Assembly: GCF_963169125.1 (NCBI RefSeq)
Contig: NC_084794.1
Location: 224,437,409 to 224,501,408, forward strand
Origin: Humulus lupulus
Taxonomy: Eukaryota > Streptophyta > Magnoliopsida > Rosales > Cannabaceae
Direction: 5' to 3'
Length of the DNA: 64,000 bases
The notes under the pieces were generated by a model that worked only from the letters and a program-made list of their open reading frames with translations, did not search any database and was not told where the DNA came from. A program made the translations under genes and the position numbers. Below, piece after piece: positions 11,463 to 22,769 of the stretch (within the stretch, counting starts at the first letter, position 1; each line of letters opens with the position of its first letter).

Positions 11463-11485
11463 ACTTGGTATCAGAATGTGCCAAG
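11463..11485 (+). other. Element B primer binding site
   Basis: TTGGTATCAGAATGTGCC starts 2 bp after the LTR end. It resembles the initiator tRNA-Met type PBS (TGGTATCAGAGC) of plant chromoviruses, with mismatches at its inner end. Confidence 0.75.
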
Positions 11486-11959
11486 GTTTAGGTTTCCTGT
11501 AGACTGGCTGAGCATGTACACTCTCCACTAAAGACAAGCTCGACTCATGGTTCAGTAACTATTTATGTGGTTATTTGTTGAACTTCTTAAATAGAATATA
11601 AATGCTTTACCTACATGCATGAGATACACTAATAAGGCTAGCCCTTGATTGCTGCATGATAAGCAAGAATGTACTTATTAGCACGGATATTGCTAGAGCA
11701 TGCTTATTAGCATTGTTAATTGTTGAGTGATAAATGTTAATTGTATTGTGCTTATGAATCGACATGCTTATTAGCATGACCGTCGAATATGGATGAGTAT
11801 CTGCGTGATCTTGGACCGTGAGGCGGCAAGAGGTTCAGTTATCACTACCTAACTGGCCATATTGATTACTGCAGCAAGGTATAAGTTGAAAGTATTCTCC
11901 TAAGATAGGTAGATTTATCAGAGGGCCAGGAAGATCAGGGGCAGATAGACAGACAGGGT

Positions 11960-13010
11960 TAGAATAATGACTAGGGTCAGAACCCTCAGCCAGTTCTTGA
12001 GAACTGGCAGCAGTTGCTTGCTGATTTACAAGCCAGGGTAATGAGGCAGGAAGAAGAAATATGCCTCCCGCGACAACACCAGGTTCCTGCAGGGAACATT
12101 TTACCAGAGGCACCACCTTGAGCAGCTGTCAAAGGCTGGGAATAAATGGGAACCTCTTTATGAAAGGATCAGGAAATAGGACCCTCCAGTTTTTTAGGGT
12201 AGTGCAGATCCAGCTAAGGTAGAGCAGTGGATGAGCATGGTTACCACCATCCTAGACTTTATGAGGGTGTCTGGTAATGAGAGGGTGGCTTGTGCCACAT
12301 ATATGTTTCGGGAGGATGCCCGAATTTTGTGGGAAGTGATATTCCAAACCAGAAATTTTAATGCCTAGAGTTGGGAAGAGTTTCAGACTCTGTATAATGA
12401 AAAGTACTACAATGATGCTATAAGGGCTGTAAAAGCTAAAGAGTTTAGCAAGCTATTTCAGGGGAGTTTGTCAGTGACTGAATATGCCTTAAAGATTGAG
12501 AGGCTGGCAAAGTTTGCAGGGGAACTGGTGCCCACTGATGGGACCAGAAGGGAGAGGTTTCTCCAAGGGCTACATCCTAGGATTTCCCGTGATGTTTGTA
12601 TTACCACTATTCCTAGAGTGACTACTTATGCACAGGTGGTTGAGAAGGTGCTCACAGCTGAGAGCGCAGAGAACAAGATCTGGTAGGAAAACACACCCAG
12701 AAGAGACTTTAGGAGGGTGAGACCTCCATTTATGGGTTTAGGTAGGGGCGGAGGCCCCAGTGATCAAAAAAGGAAGGCTCTTGATGCCTTCCCCGCACCA
12801 GGCTCTGAAAAAAGACCACGTGGTATTGCAATGGGCCACCAGAGTGGCAGTAAGGTATGGCCGATTTTCCTGAGTTCCCTAGATGCAAGAGGTGCCATTT
12901 AGGGGAGTGTCAAGCAAGAGCTTGCTTTTTATGCAGGGTTAGTGGGGCATTTTAGGAAAGATTGCCAAAGAGAAAGAAAGGAAGAGCCAAGAAAGGCAGA
13001 CAGCTGGACC
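11960..13010 (+). pseudogene. gag: Element B gag, degenerate
   Basis: From about 11980 a Gln-rich N-terminal segment, then the gag core from about 12160 (DPAKVEQWM, FREDARILWE, FQTLYNEKYYNDAIR, TEYALKIERLAKFAGELVPTD), then a basic linker and a decayed zinc knuckle near 12930 (VGHFRKDCQ). In-frame stops include TAG near 12180, 12198 and 12684. The first two fall where a Gln codon would fit the family. The protein is homologous to the element A gag but has a different sequence and linker. Confidence 0.8.
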
Positions 13011-14354
13011 CCAGCTCGAGTGTTCGCATTGACTCAAGCAAAATTTGAGGCTTGTCCATCTGTAGTTACAGGTCAGATTTTTAGTGCTGGAACCCCTTAT
13101 ACTATTTTGATTGACTCTGGTGCTACACATTCTTTTGTTGCTAGTAGAATTGTTGATAGACTGTGTAGACCATGTGATTATTATGATGTGGGGTTTAGAA
13201 CCTTATTACCCACTGGGGAGTTAGTAGTATCCAAAAGATGGGTCAGATCATTGCCAGTGATAATGGAGGGCAGAGAGTTATCAGGTGATTTGATAGAGTT
13301 GGTTATGACCGACTTTGACATGATTTTGGGTATGGACTGGTTAGTGAAGTATGGGGCAACCATAGATTGCTAAAGGAAGATGGTAATCTTTGAGCTTGAA
13401 GATGAAGATCCTTTTGTGTTTGTTGGCACTGTGCATGGACCCCGTATACCCATGATATATGTTCTAAGGGCTAGAGATCTATTGCAAGGTGGATGCATAA
13501 GATTCTTAGCCAGTGTGATTGATACCACTCTAGTCATGCCAGTGAGACCAGAGAAGACCAGACTAGTTTGTGAATTTCTGGTTGTGTTTCCAGAAGATTT
13601 ACCAGGGTAGCCACCATACAGAGAGATTGAATTTGTGATTGAACTGGCACCCAGGATGGAGCCAGTGTCTAGAGCACCTTACAGAATGGCCCCAACAGAA
13701 TTAAATGAATTGAAGGTACATTTGCAAGAGTTGTTTGATTTGGATTTTATCAAACCTAGTTTCTCACTGTGGGGTGCAGCAGTTCTGTTTGTGAAAAAGA
13801 AGGATGGTTCTCCGAGGAGGTATTGATTACAAAGAACTGAACAAGTTAACAATTAATAAAAAGTATCCTCTACCAAGGATAGATGACCTTTTTCTCAATT
13901 GTAGGGTAAAAGGGTATTCTCAAAGATAGACCTTCGATCTAGTTATCATCAGCTGAGTGGCAAGGAAGGATATATACTGAAGATTGCCTTTCGCACTAGA
14001 TATGGGCATTATGAGTTCTTAGTCATGTCCTTTGGGTTGACTAATGCCCCAGCTGCTTTTATGGATTTGATGAACATAGTGTTCAAGGATTATTTGGACC
14101 AGTTTGTGATCGTCTTCATTGATGATATTCTGGTTTATTCTCAGTTACAGTCAGAACATGAGCAGCATCTGAGGTTGGTTCTACAGAGACTGAGGGAACA
14201 CAGATTGTTTGCAAAGTTTAAGAAGTGTGAATTCTAGTTATATCAGGTAACTTTCCTTGGTCATATTGTCAGTAAGGAGGGGATTAAGGTGGACCCAGCC
14301 AAGATTGAGGCGGTCAGAGATTGGCCAAGACCAAAGAATGCTTCAGAGGTTAGG
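13011..14354 (+). pseudogene. pol: Element B protease and reverse transcriptase, part 1 of pol
   Basis: Protease with DSGATHSF (about 13110-13140) and the GMDWL segment near 13330. RT from about 13600 ([20 protein letters not shown]) with frameshifts near 13820-13930, then a good stretch [12 protein letters not shown] and catalytic FIDDILVY near 14115. A TAG at about 14235 replaces the Trp of the CEFW motif. Coding stops abruptly at RPKNASEVR (14354), where element C is inserted; the reading resumes at 30442. Confidence 0.85.
14350..14354. other. Target-site duplication TTAGG, left copy, element C
   Basis: TTAGG precedes TGTAACGTCC at 14355 and the identical TTAGG follows CGTTACA at 30437-30441. 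Removing 14355-30441 restores the element B reading from SEVR into SFL. A perfect 5-bp duplication is what Ty3/gypsy integrases make. Confidence 0.9.
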
Positions 14355-15053
14355 TGTAACGTCCCATATTTTTCAAACTCGATAATGCAGAAATATAAAC
14401 ATTTTCTTGTAACAAAATGTCTCAAAAACTCATATATTTTTTTTAAAAATCGTATGGCCATACTTAATATTTAATACAAACATAGTTTGTGTAGAGAAAA
14501 CTGAGGTTTTTTTATGAAAATAAAACAACATTTCCAAAAACAAAACAGATTTCTAAAAGGTTGGTCCACATGTACATCCACAAAGTAGACTCCAGCGCTC
14601 ACTGCTCTGCTTTGCCCTTGTTCTTACCTACAACAGGAAACTACTAGGTAAGAGAAAATGCTTAGTAAGTTCAACTTTAAAACAAAAGCATGCAGAGAAG
14701 ACAGGTGGTCACTGACCAAGTTACTGTCCACTGATAATAATAACTCACAAAATTAGGGTTTCAGATCCATCCAGACCCTATGCAATCAATTTCAAGAACG
14801 AAAAAGTGTCTTGGCAAACTTATGGTTATGCCTTATAACCAAAGGTAAACTATTTCATATAAACAGATAAATCCCTTCATTAAGAAAATCCTAGAGCAAG
14901 CAGATATAATATATCACAATATAATTCGAGAGCGACGCTCAACAATTTCCAACAATTCGAGCTTATCACGCTCTCCAACAATTATGCTAAACAGTAGGGG
15001 AGAACTGAGACTCAACACTAAGATCTAGCCAATAAATATCCCCATCAAGGGTA

Positions 15054-15172
15054 ACTATCAAGTTACCTAAGGCATCACTACTTATCCAAGAGTAAATCAC
15101 TCACAAGGGTAACCATCAAGTTACCTAGGGCATCGCTACTATTCAAGAGTGTAATCGAAGTTACATGAGTTT
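15054..15172. repeat. 62-bp tandem duplication in element C
   Basis: CAAGGGTAACYATCAAGTTA followed by CCTARGGCATCRCTACT begins at 15054 and again at about 15116, with a few substitutions. Confidence 0.8.
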
Positions 15173-15361
15173 ACAGAGACTTCTATGTTAATTAGTGGTG
15201 CTGGTGAGCAGTTGCCCCTAATGTGTTCAGCCTCACTCAAACTTGGCAACCCCTAGTATCTCTAGGCACTCTCACTGAATGGCCAATATTCACGACTACT
15301 ATCCGAGAATAACTTATCAGAGCACTTGCTTGGGTTCTAACCGTTCAATGATTAAGTAAGC

Positions 15362-15605
15362 ATGAGGGCCCCTAGGTCCCATTCATTTTGGCGCCCCTAG
15401 GTTTAAACCAGTAATCCTTACCTCTTGGCCACTCGTCGTGGTAATTAATCAAACAATATAATATTAATCAATCAGTGTGACGGTGAGGGCCCCTAGGTCC
15501 TAATCATTTTGGTGCCCGTAGGTTCAAACAAACAATCCTCACCTCTTGTCCACTCGTCGCGGTAGTAAACCAGACATAATAAAATCAAACAAGCAATGTG
15601 ACGAG
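15362..15605. repeat. 122-bp tandem duplication in element C
   Basis: Units beginning GAGGGCCCCTAGGTCC at 15364 and 15486. Each continues with ATTTTGGYGCCCSTAGGTT, a CCTYACCTCTTG segment and CCACTCGTCGYGGTA, so the whole unit is repeated once. GGGCCC and CCTAGG in it are short palindromes. Confidence 0.8.
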
Positions 15606-17579
15606 GATTAACCGTCTAGGATATGGCAAATATCTACCATTCATATATTCTTAATCAACACCTACTAGACTAACGTCTCTATGTAAACTTTCTACGGCAG
15701 TGTGTACATGTGCATGTGTTTCTATACTAACATACATTACACCAGTTGTTTCATGTTGTAGCCAAACAATAGAAGTTGACTTAATTGGAGTCCTTAGCTC
15801 TCAGTAGGGTTTCACCCTCCAATGTACAGTCCAGTTACGCTTATCCAATACTGTAATTATCCATATAGTATACTCGGATTAATTATGGCACTCATAATTT
15901 ATTATTATTATTTTGGGCAGTTTGGTCATCTCGGTGAGACCTATCCTATGGTCTCGCTACCTAGGCTTGGGTATCACAATAGTATTTTCCCATAATCCAC
16001 TAAAAATCATATTCTTTAAAAGTTCTGCTATTAACCCGTACTTTCAACAAGTCAGTTAAATATATAAAAGATTCTATTTGATATTATATCCAGAAAATAC
16101 TAATTAAATTCCTCAATTATTTTTTAAGAAAATAATCTCTTAATTTTTCTTTTATTTTTCTTAAGCTTTTATCTCTAAAAGCCATTTTAAGAAAATAACC
16201 TAATTTTAACTTAATTAGGAAAAGCCATTAATAATTCTTTTAAGACTTACCAAGTTTTTATCTTTGCAATATGCACAAAAATATATTGTTTTCTTAAGTT
16301 CCAAAATCTCATTTTTGCACCAAGTGTGAAAACCTCATTTTTTATATTTTTAACTATATACTTTGTTAGGTCATAACATAAAATTTACTTACTCAATTGT
16401 TACCGAAATTTCCCAATTCAATCTTTCATATGCCATTTAGGACTTTGTAAAATCTTAGGTAAAAATGAGCATTTTTTATTGGTGAAAATATTTTCCAAAC
16501 TTTGAGGTAAAAATGACCTTATTTTCAAGTTCTTATTTTTTTGAAATTTTTACACTTAATAACTCTCAAACCGTTTAGTATTTTGTTACCAAATTTTACA
16601 GTGGAATACTAGGTTATGCCAAGAATATGTCCACCAAATGTTAGAAAAAAATGGGTTCATTTTCCCTATACAGTGGCTGTCCAAACTTGGTCTGAATTTA
16701 AGAATACGAAAAAAAAACAGTTTTTACCTAAACTTTGAAATAACATATCTCACTCATTTCTAAGCGTTTTTAGTGTTTCAAAAGCTCAAATTCATGTACT
16801 ACATCCCAATAACATGACAGTATAATTTAATTTTACAAAATCAGTATACAGTAGATGCTTGACCCCTTAGAAGTCACAGCCCAAAACTTGTATTTTTGTT
16901 TTAGGGCTTTCAACAAAACCCTTGGAGATTTTGGGTCCCTATTTTCAAAAATCAACATACAAGCATCATAAAATTTTTGGAGCAACTACCATAGCCTTAT
17001 TACACCATCAATAAGAAACTTTAAGCATTAAATACCCAAAAAAAAAATGCTTAAAATAAAAACCATACAAAAACAACCATAGAAAGTAAGTTTTTTACCT
17101 CATGTTGTTCTTGCTTTAGGTTTTGATGTTTATACTAGCTTTCGATCCTTCAAGACTCTTTCAAAACCTTAAACCAACTCCCCCAAAAACATATATAGTT
17201 AGTTATTGAAGGATCTATGGTTAAAATCTCTATAAAAGTCAAGTTTTTGAAACTTTTACCTTAAGGAAAAACTCTTCCAAGACCAAAGCTTGAGCTTCCA
17301 AGCTTTCTTAGTGTTATTGGTAGTTGAAAATGATGAGAAAACTTGAGAGAGAATTTTTGAACAAGATGAGAGTGATATAAGAGAAGGGGGGTCAGTTTTG
17401 GGGTGGTTGGAAGAACATAGACAACTCCAAAATATCTAAAACACTTAAGTGTTTTTACATGTATCACTTTGTGTCATTAACCCTAATTTAAATGTGATTT
17501 AAAACTTAATTAATTTGGTCCACACAATTTAAAACCCAAACATGGCCGGCCACCTCTTTCTATTTATGTATTTATATAC

Positions 17580-18361
17580 TGTTGACACAGTTTTTTGCCA
17601 ACAGTGAATTATGAAATAGCTGGGATGGATTAGTGCTTAATGGTAGACCGTAATAAGAAAATGATACTTAAAAATACTAGACAAAAAATCAAGAACACTT
17701 GTCCCTTTTTACGTGGTTCGGATGTTAAAATCCCCCTAGTCCACAAGTCTGTATTATTACTGTATATCTTTCTATATTTTGACAGAGTTTTTGCATTACA
17801 GAAAAACAACCCCCCTTTTTCCCTATCCAAGGTCTGAGTATTTATAGAGAAAATCCTTGGATATGCATTGGGGTCATCACGTGAATCCAAATCCCTCATG
17901 TGACCTATCTCACATTAAACATAAATATTACAATTTATATTAAGGTATGGTCTAATCATTAGGTAAAACTGATCATGGGTCGTCAGGGATAAACGGACAT
18001 GTGATGTCTGATCATGCACGATTATCTTACGTGTCCAGAAATTCAGGGATTTGTGGACATGTAATGTCTGTCCATGCACATTTATATAACATATCCAGGT
18101 TTATAAGGATCCATGGAAATGGCAGATCTCTAGCGTACCCCGAGCTAAGTGTAGCGTCAGCTCGTGTCTCGAATGCTATGCTTCATAAGAGTTTCCAACT
18201 CGTGCCTATTGCTTTGTATTCATCAGCTCGTGCTATTTACTTGGGGAATCGCACTGTCTTTACAGAGGAAATATGAACTTTTGGATCATCTATTACAGTT
18301 CTTGGCTAGCCAGCTGTATCCGAGCTGTCTAAAAGGGTCGTGTTGAATTTCAGGACATACA
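17580..18361 (-). repeat. Element D 3' LTR (left copy)
   Basis: 782 bp, TGTTGACACAG...GACATACA on the plus strand, matching 29074-29857. Includes the ACGTGGTTC...CTAGTCCACAAGTC module (17709-17755) and a partial tandem duplication around GGACATGTRATGTCTG (17995-18100). Confidence 0.9.
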
Positions 18362-18376
18362 TTTGCCCCCAAGTCC
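18362..18376 (-). other. Element D polypurine tract
   Basis: On the minus strand ACTTGGGGGCAAA directly precedes the 3' LTR. The G run and the position are right for a PPT. Confidence 0.8.
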
Positions 18377-18474
18377 CTACTCATATTCTATGACGTCATT
18401 TTCTGACTTACACGGCGGGGACTTTTAAACTTCTGTCGCAATTATCCAAGTTTGTCCATTACTTGAGTACTGGA

Positions 18475-18635
18475 CACGTGGAACGCCGTGATTGGCGTCT
18501 GTTTGGGTTTCGAGGATTGCATAAATGGCCTGGCCAACTTTTTGCCATCGTTTCGTCTTTCGAAACACTATCCTCGGATCTTGCACTAGTTTGATCAGAC
18601 GGTCCACGTCGCTTTATGCCATATATGTATAAATA
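18475..18635 (+). promoter_or_regulatory. Probable promoter of the antisense gene in element D
   Basis: Plus-strand TATAAATA at 18628-18635 and a G-box-like CACGTGG at 18475-18481, about 150 bp upstream. Element E has TATAAATA at 34301-34308 in the homologous position, preceded by a matching GGACACGCG segment. A GTAAGT follows the TATA by 206 bp here and by 214 bp in E. That agreement between two elements, outside any sense gene, supports a real promoter for plus-strand transcription. Confidence 0.6.
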
Positions 18636-18833
18636 AGGTTGGCAATTTCTGGGAGTCACCACTATTCATTCGAAATCTTTTTACATTTTCTCTCTTCTGC
18701 ATTTCCAACCCTTCTTCTTTCTTAGAAGAATCCAAAAACCATCAGTTGCAAAAACTCTCGGAAACCCAGTTACTCAGGAGTCTTCCAGGAACTCTCCCCT
18801 GCAAAGTCTACTTCTTTTACTGAAGAACATACT

Positions 18834-19372
18834 GTAAGTCTATTGATTTTGAAGAAAATTTTCTTTTACTGGTTTCTGCGTTTTTTTTATCATGCTCATC
18901 CGCACTTCGCCGTAGTCAATATTAGGTTGTTCTCCAAATGTTTTTGGCACATAGGCTTTGACTTTGGTTTATTGAGTAGGTCTTAAAATATCTCTAGAAC
19001 TGTGATATTCGTAAAACTGGGTAATTTCTGGGTAAACCTGGGCACTATATGGCTTTTAGGAAATACTCATTCAGATAAAGAGTTTCTAGGGTTCGAAACT
19101 AGGTTGCTTAGGGGTTACGCTTCTTGGTCAGTTTTTCTCTAAACCGGCCCCCTAGGAGAATAGTGGCCTGATTTTCTGACACACGGATCCCTAAACATTA
19201 GGGGTCTTTTGGGAAACCAGGGGAGCGTAGCGTAGGTAGTGCGTGGCATCACGCCGCGGGCTGAGATTAGCTTAGCTCGGGCATTAAAAGCCTTAGCCTT
19301 CCTTCGTGCTTTTTTGCCTATATAAAACATTCTAGGTCACCTACTAAGTGATTCATCGTTCTTGTTCGTTAG
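18834..19372 (+). other. Predicted leader intron of the antisense gene
   Basis: GTAAGT at 18834-18839 follows a pyrimidine-rich leader, and TTCGTTAG ending at 19372 lies 8 bp before the ATG. The stretch is T-rich with no coding sequence in between, as expected for a plant intron of about 540 bp. The acceptor choice is inference. Confidence 0.5.
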
Positions 19373-19380
19373 GTGATCTA

Positions 19381-22071
19381 ATGATGCCCAAGAAGAACGT
19401 ACCAAAGAAGAGTGCAACCGGCTCATTGTCCCAACGAGCCAACAAGGGAAAAGAGGTCGCCTCTAAATCCCCTATCCCTTAGTTTGGCCCCATGGTGGAG
19501 GAGGAGGTCGTGGTCGGACCTGACGCATTCTTCGAGGCAGAGAGGATTGTCTCCAAGATCATGACCCAAGGAAAGGTCAACAAGATTATGTTGTCCCACG
19601 ACATTAAGGTCGGGATTGGCGTCCTCATTGCTCGACCTCCATTTGAAGGGGAGCGGAGCTGCGCACCACTCCAGGATGCCTTTCCGGCCTGGAGTGATGA
19701 GCAGCTAAAGGCAGGGGCCTTCCTTCCCCCTGATAATTACTTTCCCGACTTCCTCAATTACGTGAAGTTGGCACCGTTTCAGCTCCCCCCAAACTCATAC
19801 CAACTGCTAGCGGGGTTGAAGTACTTTTTCCTGAAGTATGAGTAGAAGGTCCCCACCCCCGCGGACATTCTCTACTTTTTTTGCCTCAAGGCCAGCCTAG
19901 AACAACGAGGGCGAGGTGATGGGTTTTACTACTTGACTCGATTCCCAAACTCGCTCGTAGTCATCGAGCTGCCCAGCCATCCCAACGATTATAAAGACCA
20001 ATTCTTTATGTCAAATGGGTTTCGCAACTGAGAACATCGATACTTCAACCATCCTCGTAAGTCTTCTTTCCTTTCTTAGCTCGTGAAATTATATTCATCG
20101 TATCTAGAGTCTTCTCACATGTATATTAACTGAGTAGTATCTTCGTGCAGCCATTTTTGCGAGGACGGCCAAATCTGGGACCCTCGGGGGTCAATACGAT
20201 ACTCTCTCGAGGCTACCACCTAGCGAGAAGGATTACTGCCAGCTCATGTCTGATGACACAATGTTGGCGTGTAAGCTAATTACCGAAGGCCAGAATCTGG
20301 CCTTGAGAAGAACTCGTGCTAACTTCCCGATAGTCTGTGAGCTAGCGCCCATCCCCGAAGGGGGTGCTGAAGCCGACGAAGGCGAAGAGGAAGAAGAAGA
20401 CGAGGTACCCCTCGTGTGGAAGAGGTAAGCTCCCGAGGCTGCTCGGGACCCTGACGTAGAGCGAGCTTCATCGGGGCAGCAGTCGGCCCCTCCAGCCAAG
20501 GTAACCCATACCCTTTTAGGGACTTAGATAGGGTTGTCGCCGACCTTAGGCTAGTTAGGTTTAACCCTAATTAGCTGGTACATCGCCACCCCAATGAACC
20601 CGACCGTAACATAACCTTGCTTTAGTGCATTGATCACTTAGTGTTACGCCACGACATGGGCCATCCTAAGGGCACTTTAGTTGTAGACAATACCCTATCC
20701 TTTAGGTCAGCCCTTTTTGAAGAGTACAACACCGACCTTAGGTCGTGGCCCTCCCTGCTTCAGGGTATCCTTGCCCCTGGAGTTAGGCAATACGTAGAGG
20801 ATTCCAGCCCCAAGGTAGAACCTGAGTTTGAACCTCCCCTAATCCAAGAAGATGTAGACTTAGGCTCCCCTTCTCCTATAGCGGTTCTAAGGCTGGAGGC
20901 CGTGCCAATAGACTCCTCCTCTAGCTCGGAGGGTAGGACTTTTGTTATATCCTATACATGTATACACATTTTATGTAAACTAATGACTGTATGTATACTA
21001 ACATCCTTCCCACTCTTTTTCAGGCGAGGATATGGCACAACACGGGGTTCCTGATATCTGCGCGATTTTCCAAGAGGGAAAATCCAGCTCCGGGCCACTC
21101 GTAAAGAATCCCTAGCCTGCACCAAAGAAGGCACCTCCTGTTGCAGGGACGACCTCCAAATCCCCGTCTAAGGGGAAAGGCCAGAGCTCAATAGCTCCAG
21201 CTACTGCTACTCAGGAGAAAAGGGTTCCGCCTCCACCTCCTCCCTAATTTCCTTCCGGCCCTGCTCGGGATCAGGCAGCACCGGCTTATCCCCCAACTCC
21301 GATTGTCCCTGCCACTACCGTATGCATCCCGGTCAATGCCTAGGACCTGGAGATGATCCTAGACACCTTTCTGGGGAGTATCTATGAGACAGCAAACCAT
21401 ACAGTGGAGCACTTTTACAAAGCCAATCTGAAGGATCTGAGGGTGATCAAGGAGAGGAGCCTGGAGAGAGTCATGGAATCCGCGGTGGGGATGAACCTTA
21501 CAGTAAGCCCACTTTCCTTAGTTGAATATATTCTTTTGATGTTATCCCAGTATGTGTCTAACTTATTTCTTACTCTTTGCAGGCAGTCTTGGCTCACCAC
21601 CGTAGTATAGCTCGGGCCAGGGCCAGGAACGAAGAACTTAGGGTCAAGCTCCAGACCGCTCAGGCCACCCTAACCGCTACCCAGGCCGCCCTCGCAACTA
21701 CTTAGCAAAGCAAATTAGGAGCCAAGGCTGCCCTGGCAATGGCTCAAGAGGGCGAGCAGGCTGCGAATTCTTCTCTGACTGCTCTTCAAGCCGAGCTCGC
21801 GGAGGCCAAAGCCAAGCAATTGGAGGCCGAGACTGCTACTAAGGAGGAAAAGTTGACCTTTATATCCTCCATGGAGAGTATGTTATATCACTGCTGGGCC
21901 TTCAACCAGGATGGAAACTTCTCCTTCCTAGCCTCTGGAGTGTGGGATCCGTACCTCTAGAAGTTCAAGGCTCGGATTCAACAAGAGCCGTCCGAGACCG
22001 GGGAGTCTTCCACCGCTGGCGAGGAGGAGATCGAGGAGGTGACGTCCTCAGAGAGCCCTGGAGGGTCTTAA
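19381..22071 (+). pseudogene. Antisense gene of element D: gypsy-type transposon protein with coiled coil, spliced, decayed
   Basis: From ATG 19381: a basic start, then a domain (about 19492-20056) with LPPDNYFPDFLNYVKLAP and FQLPPNSYQLLAGLKYFF, the type annotated in plants as putative gypsy-type transposon. Introns are visible as phase-keeping gaps: 20057-20150 (joins HP to PIFARTAK), 20933-21023 (joins SSE to GEDMAQHG) and 21503-21582 (joins MNLT to AVLAHHR). The third part is acidic and Pro-rich; the end (21583-22071) is an Ala/Glu/Lys-rich coiled coil. I count about ten in-frame stops, mostly TAG (for instance after PIP, KYE, KNP and PYL), and one frame change near 20510. Function is unknown. 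Antisense ORFs in this place are known from Tat elements such as maize Grande. Confidence 0.75.
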
Positions 22072-22769
22072 TTTTCTTTTTTCTTCTTCTTTTTTTTTGT
22101 AAACATTTGCCATTTTGGCCCGGTACGAGGTTATTTTCGTCGAGACAATTTATTTATAATTGGAATACCTACTTTTTTATCCACCTATCTTTTCCTTGAT
22201 TTTTCTTATGTTTATGACTTGTGCATTCAAAATCTTAGGAAATGACTTTTGGACCGGGATAGATATTTTAATTTCGGTTACAACCAAAATAAACATTTGA
22301 TTTATATCCTACCTGTTAAGTATCAGGCCTTGGACACGGTCATATCTGGGATTTTGAATATTCCAAACTTAGTTCTTGTTAGGTTTTATTACTATCCCGA
22401 GCTTCTAAGGAAGCCATTGGATCTTCAATTTTGCTAACTTCTAAGTCGTGGGCCTGGTCATGTCCAATATTTTTAATTAAAACTTAGTTCGTGCTAGATT
22501 TATTGACACCTCGTGTTTTCTTAAAAGAAAACATTGGTTTGTCAATTTTACTAACTTCCAAGTTTTGGACCTAGTTGTATCCAGGATAGTTTTTGACCAT
22601 TCTCGGGTTATATGCCCCCCAAGTAACAAGAAAGTGGACTTTCTTGGTTTCATGGACAAATGTTATCACATGAACTAATACATAAATGAATTATATGAAA
22701 GATAAAAAGTACACAATGATTCCTTGATTTCTTAATCAAACAACTTTTATAATTAAGCCTTATATAGAC
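22072..22769. other. Non-coding variable region between antisense gene and integrase of D
   Basis: No gene. A degenerate motif, roughly TGGACCYGGTCATATCC, recurs near 22250, 22330, 22450 and 22570, each separated by T-rich sequence. Element E has the analogous stretch at 34980-35170. This fits the hypervariable untranslated region known in Tat elements. Confidence 0.5.

Noticed and set aside
18001..18276. 91-codon ORF in the element D LTR, with a partner at 29497-29694
   Set aside because: Lies wholly within LTR sequence and is truncated in the partner LTR; no coding signal.
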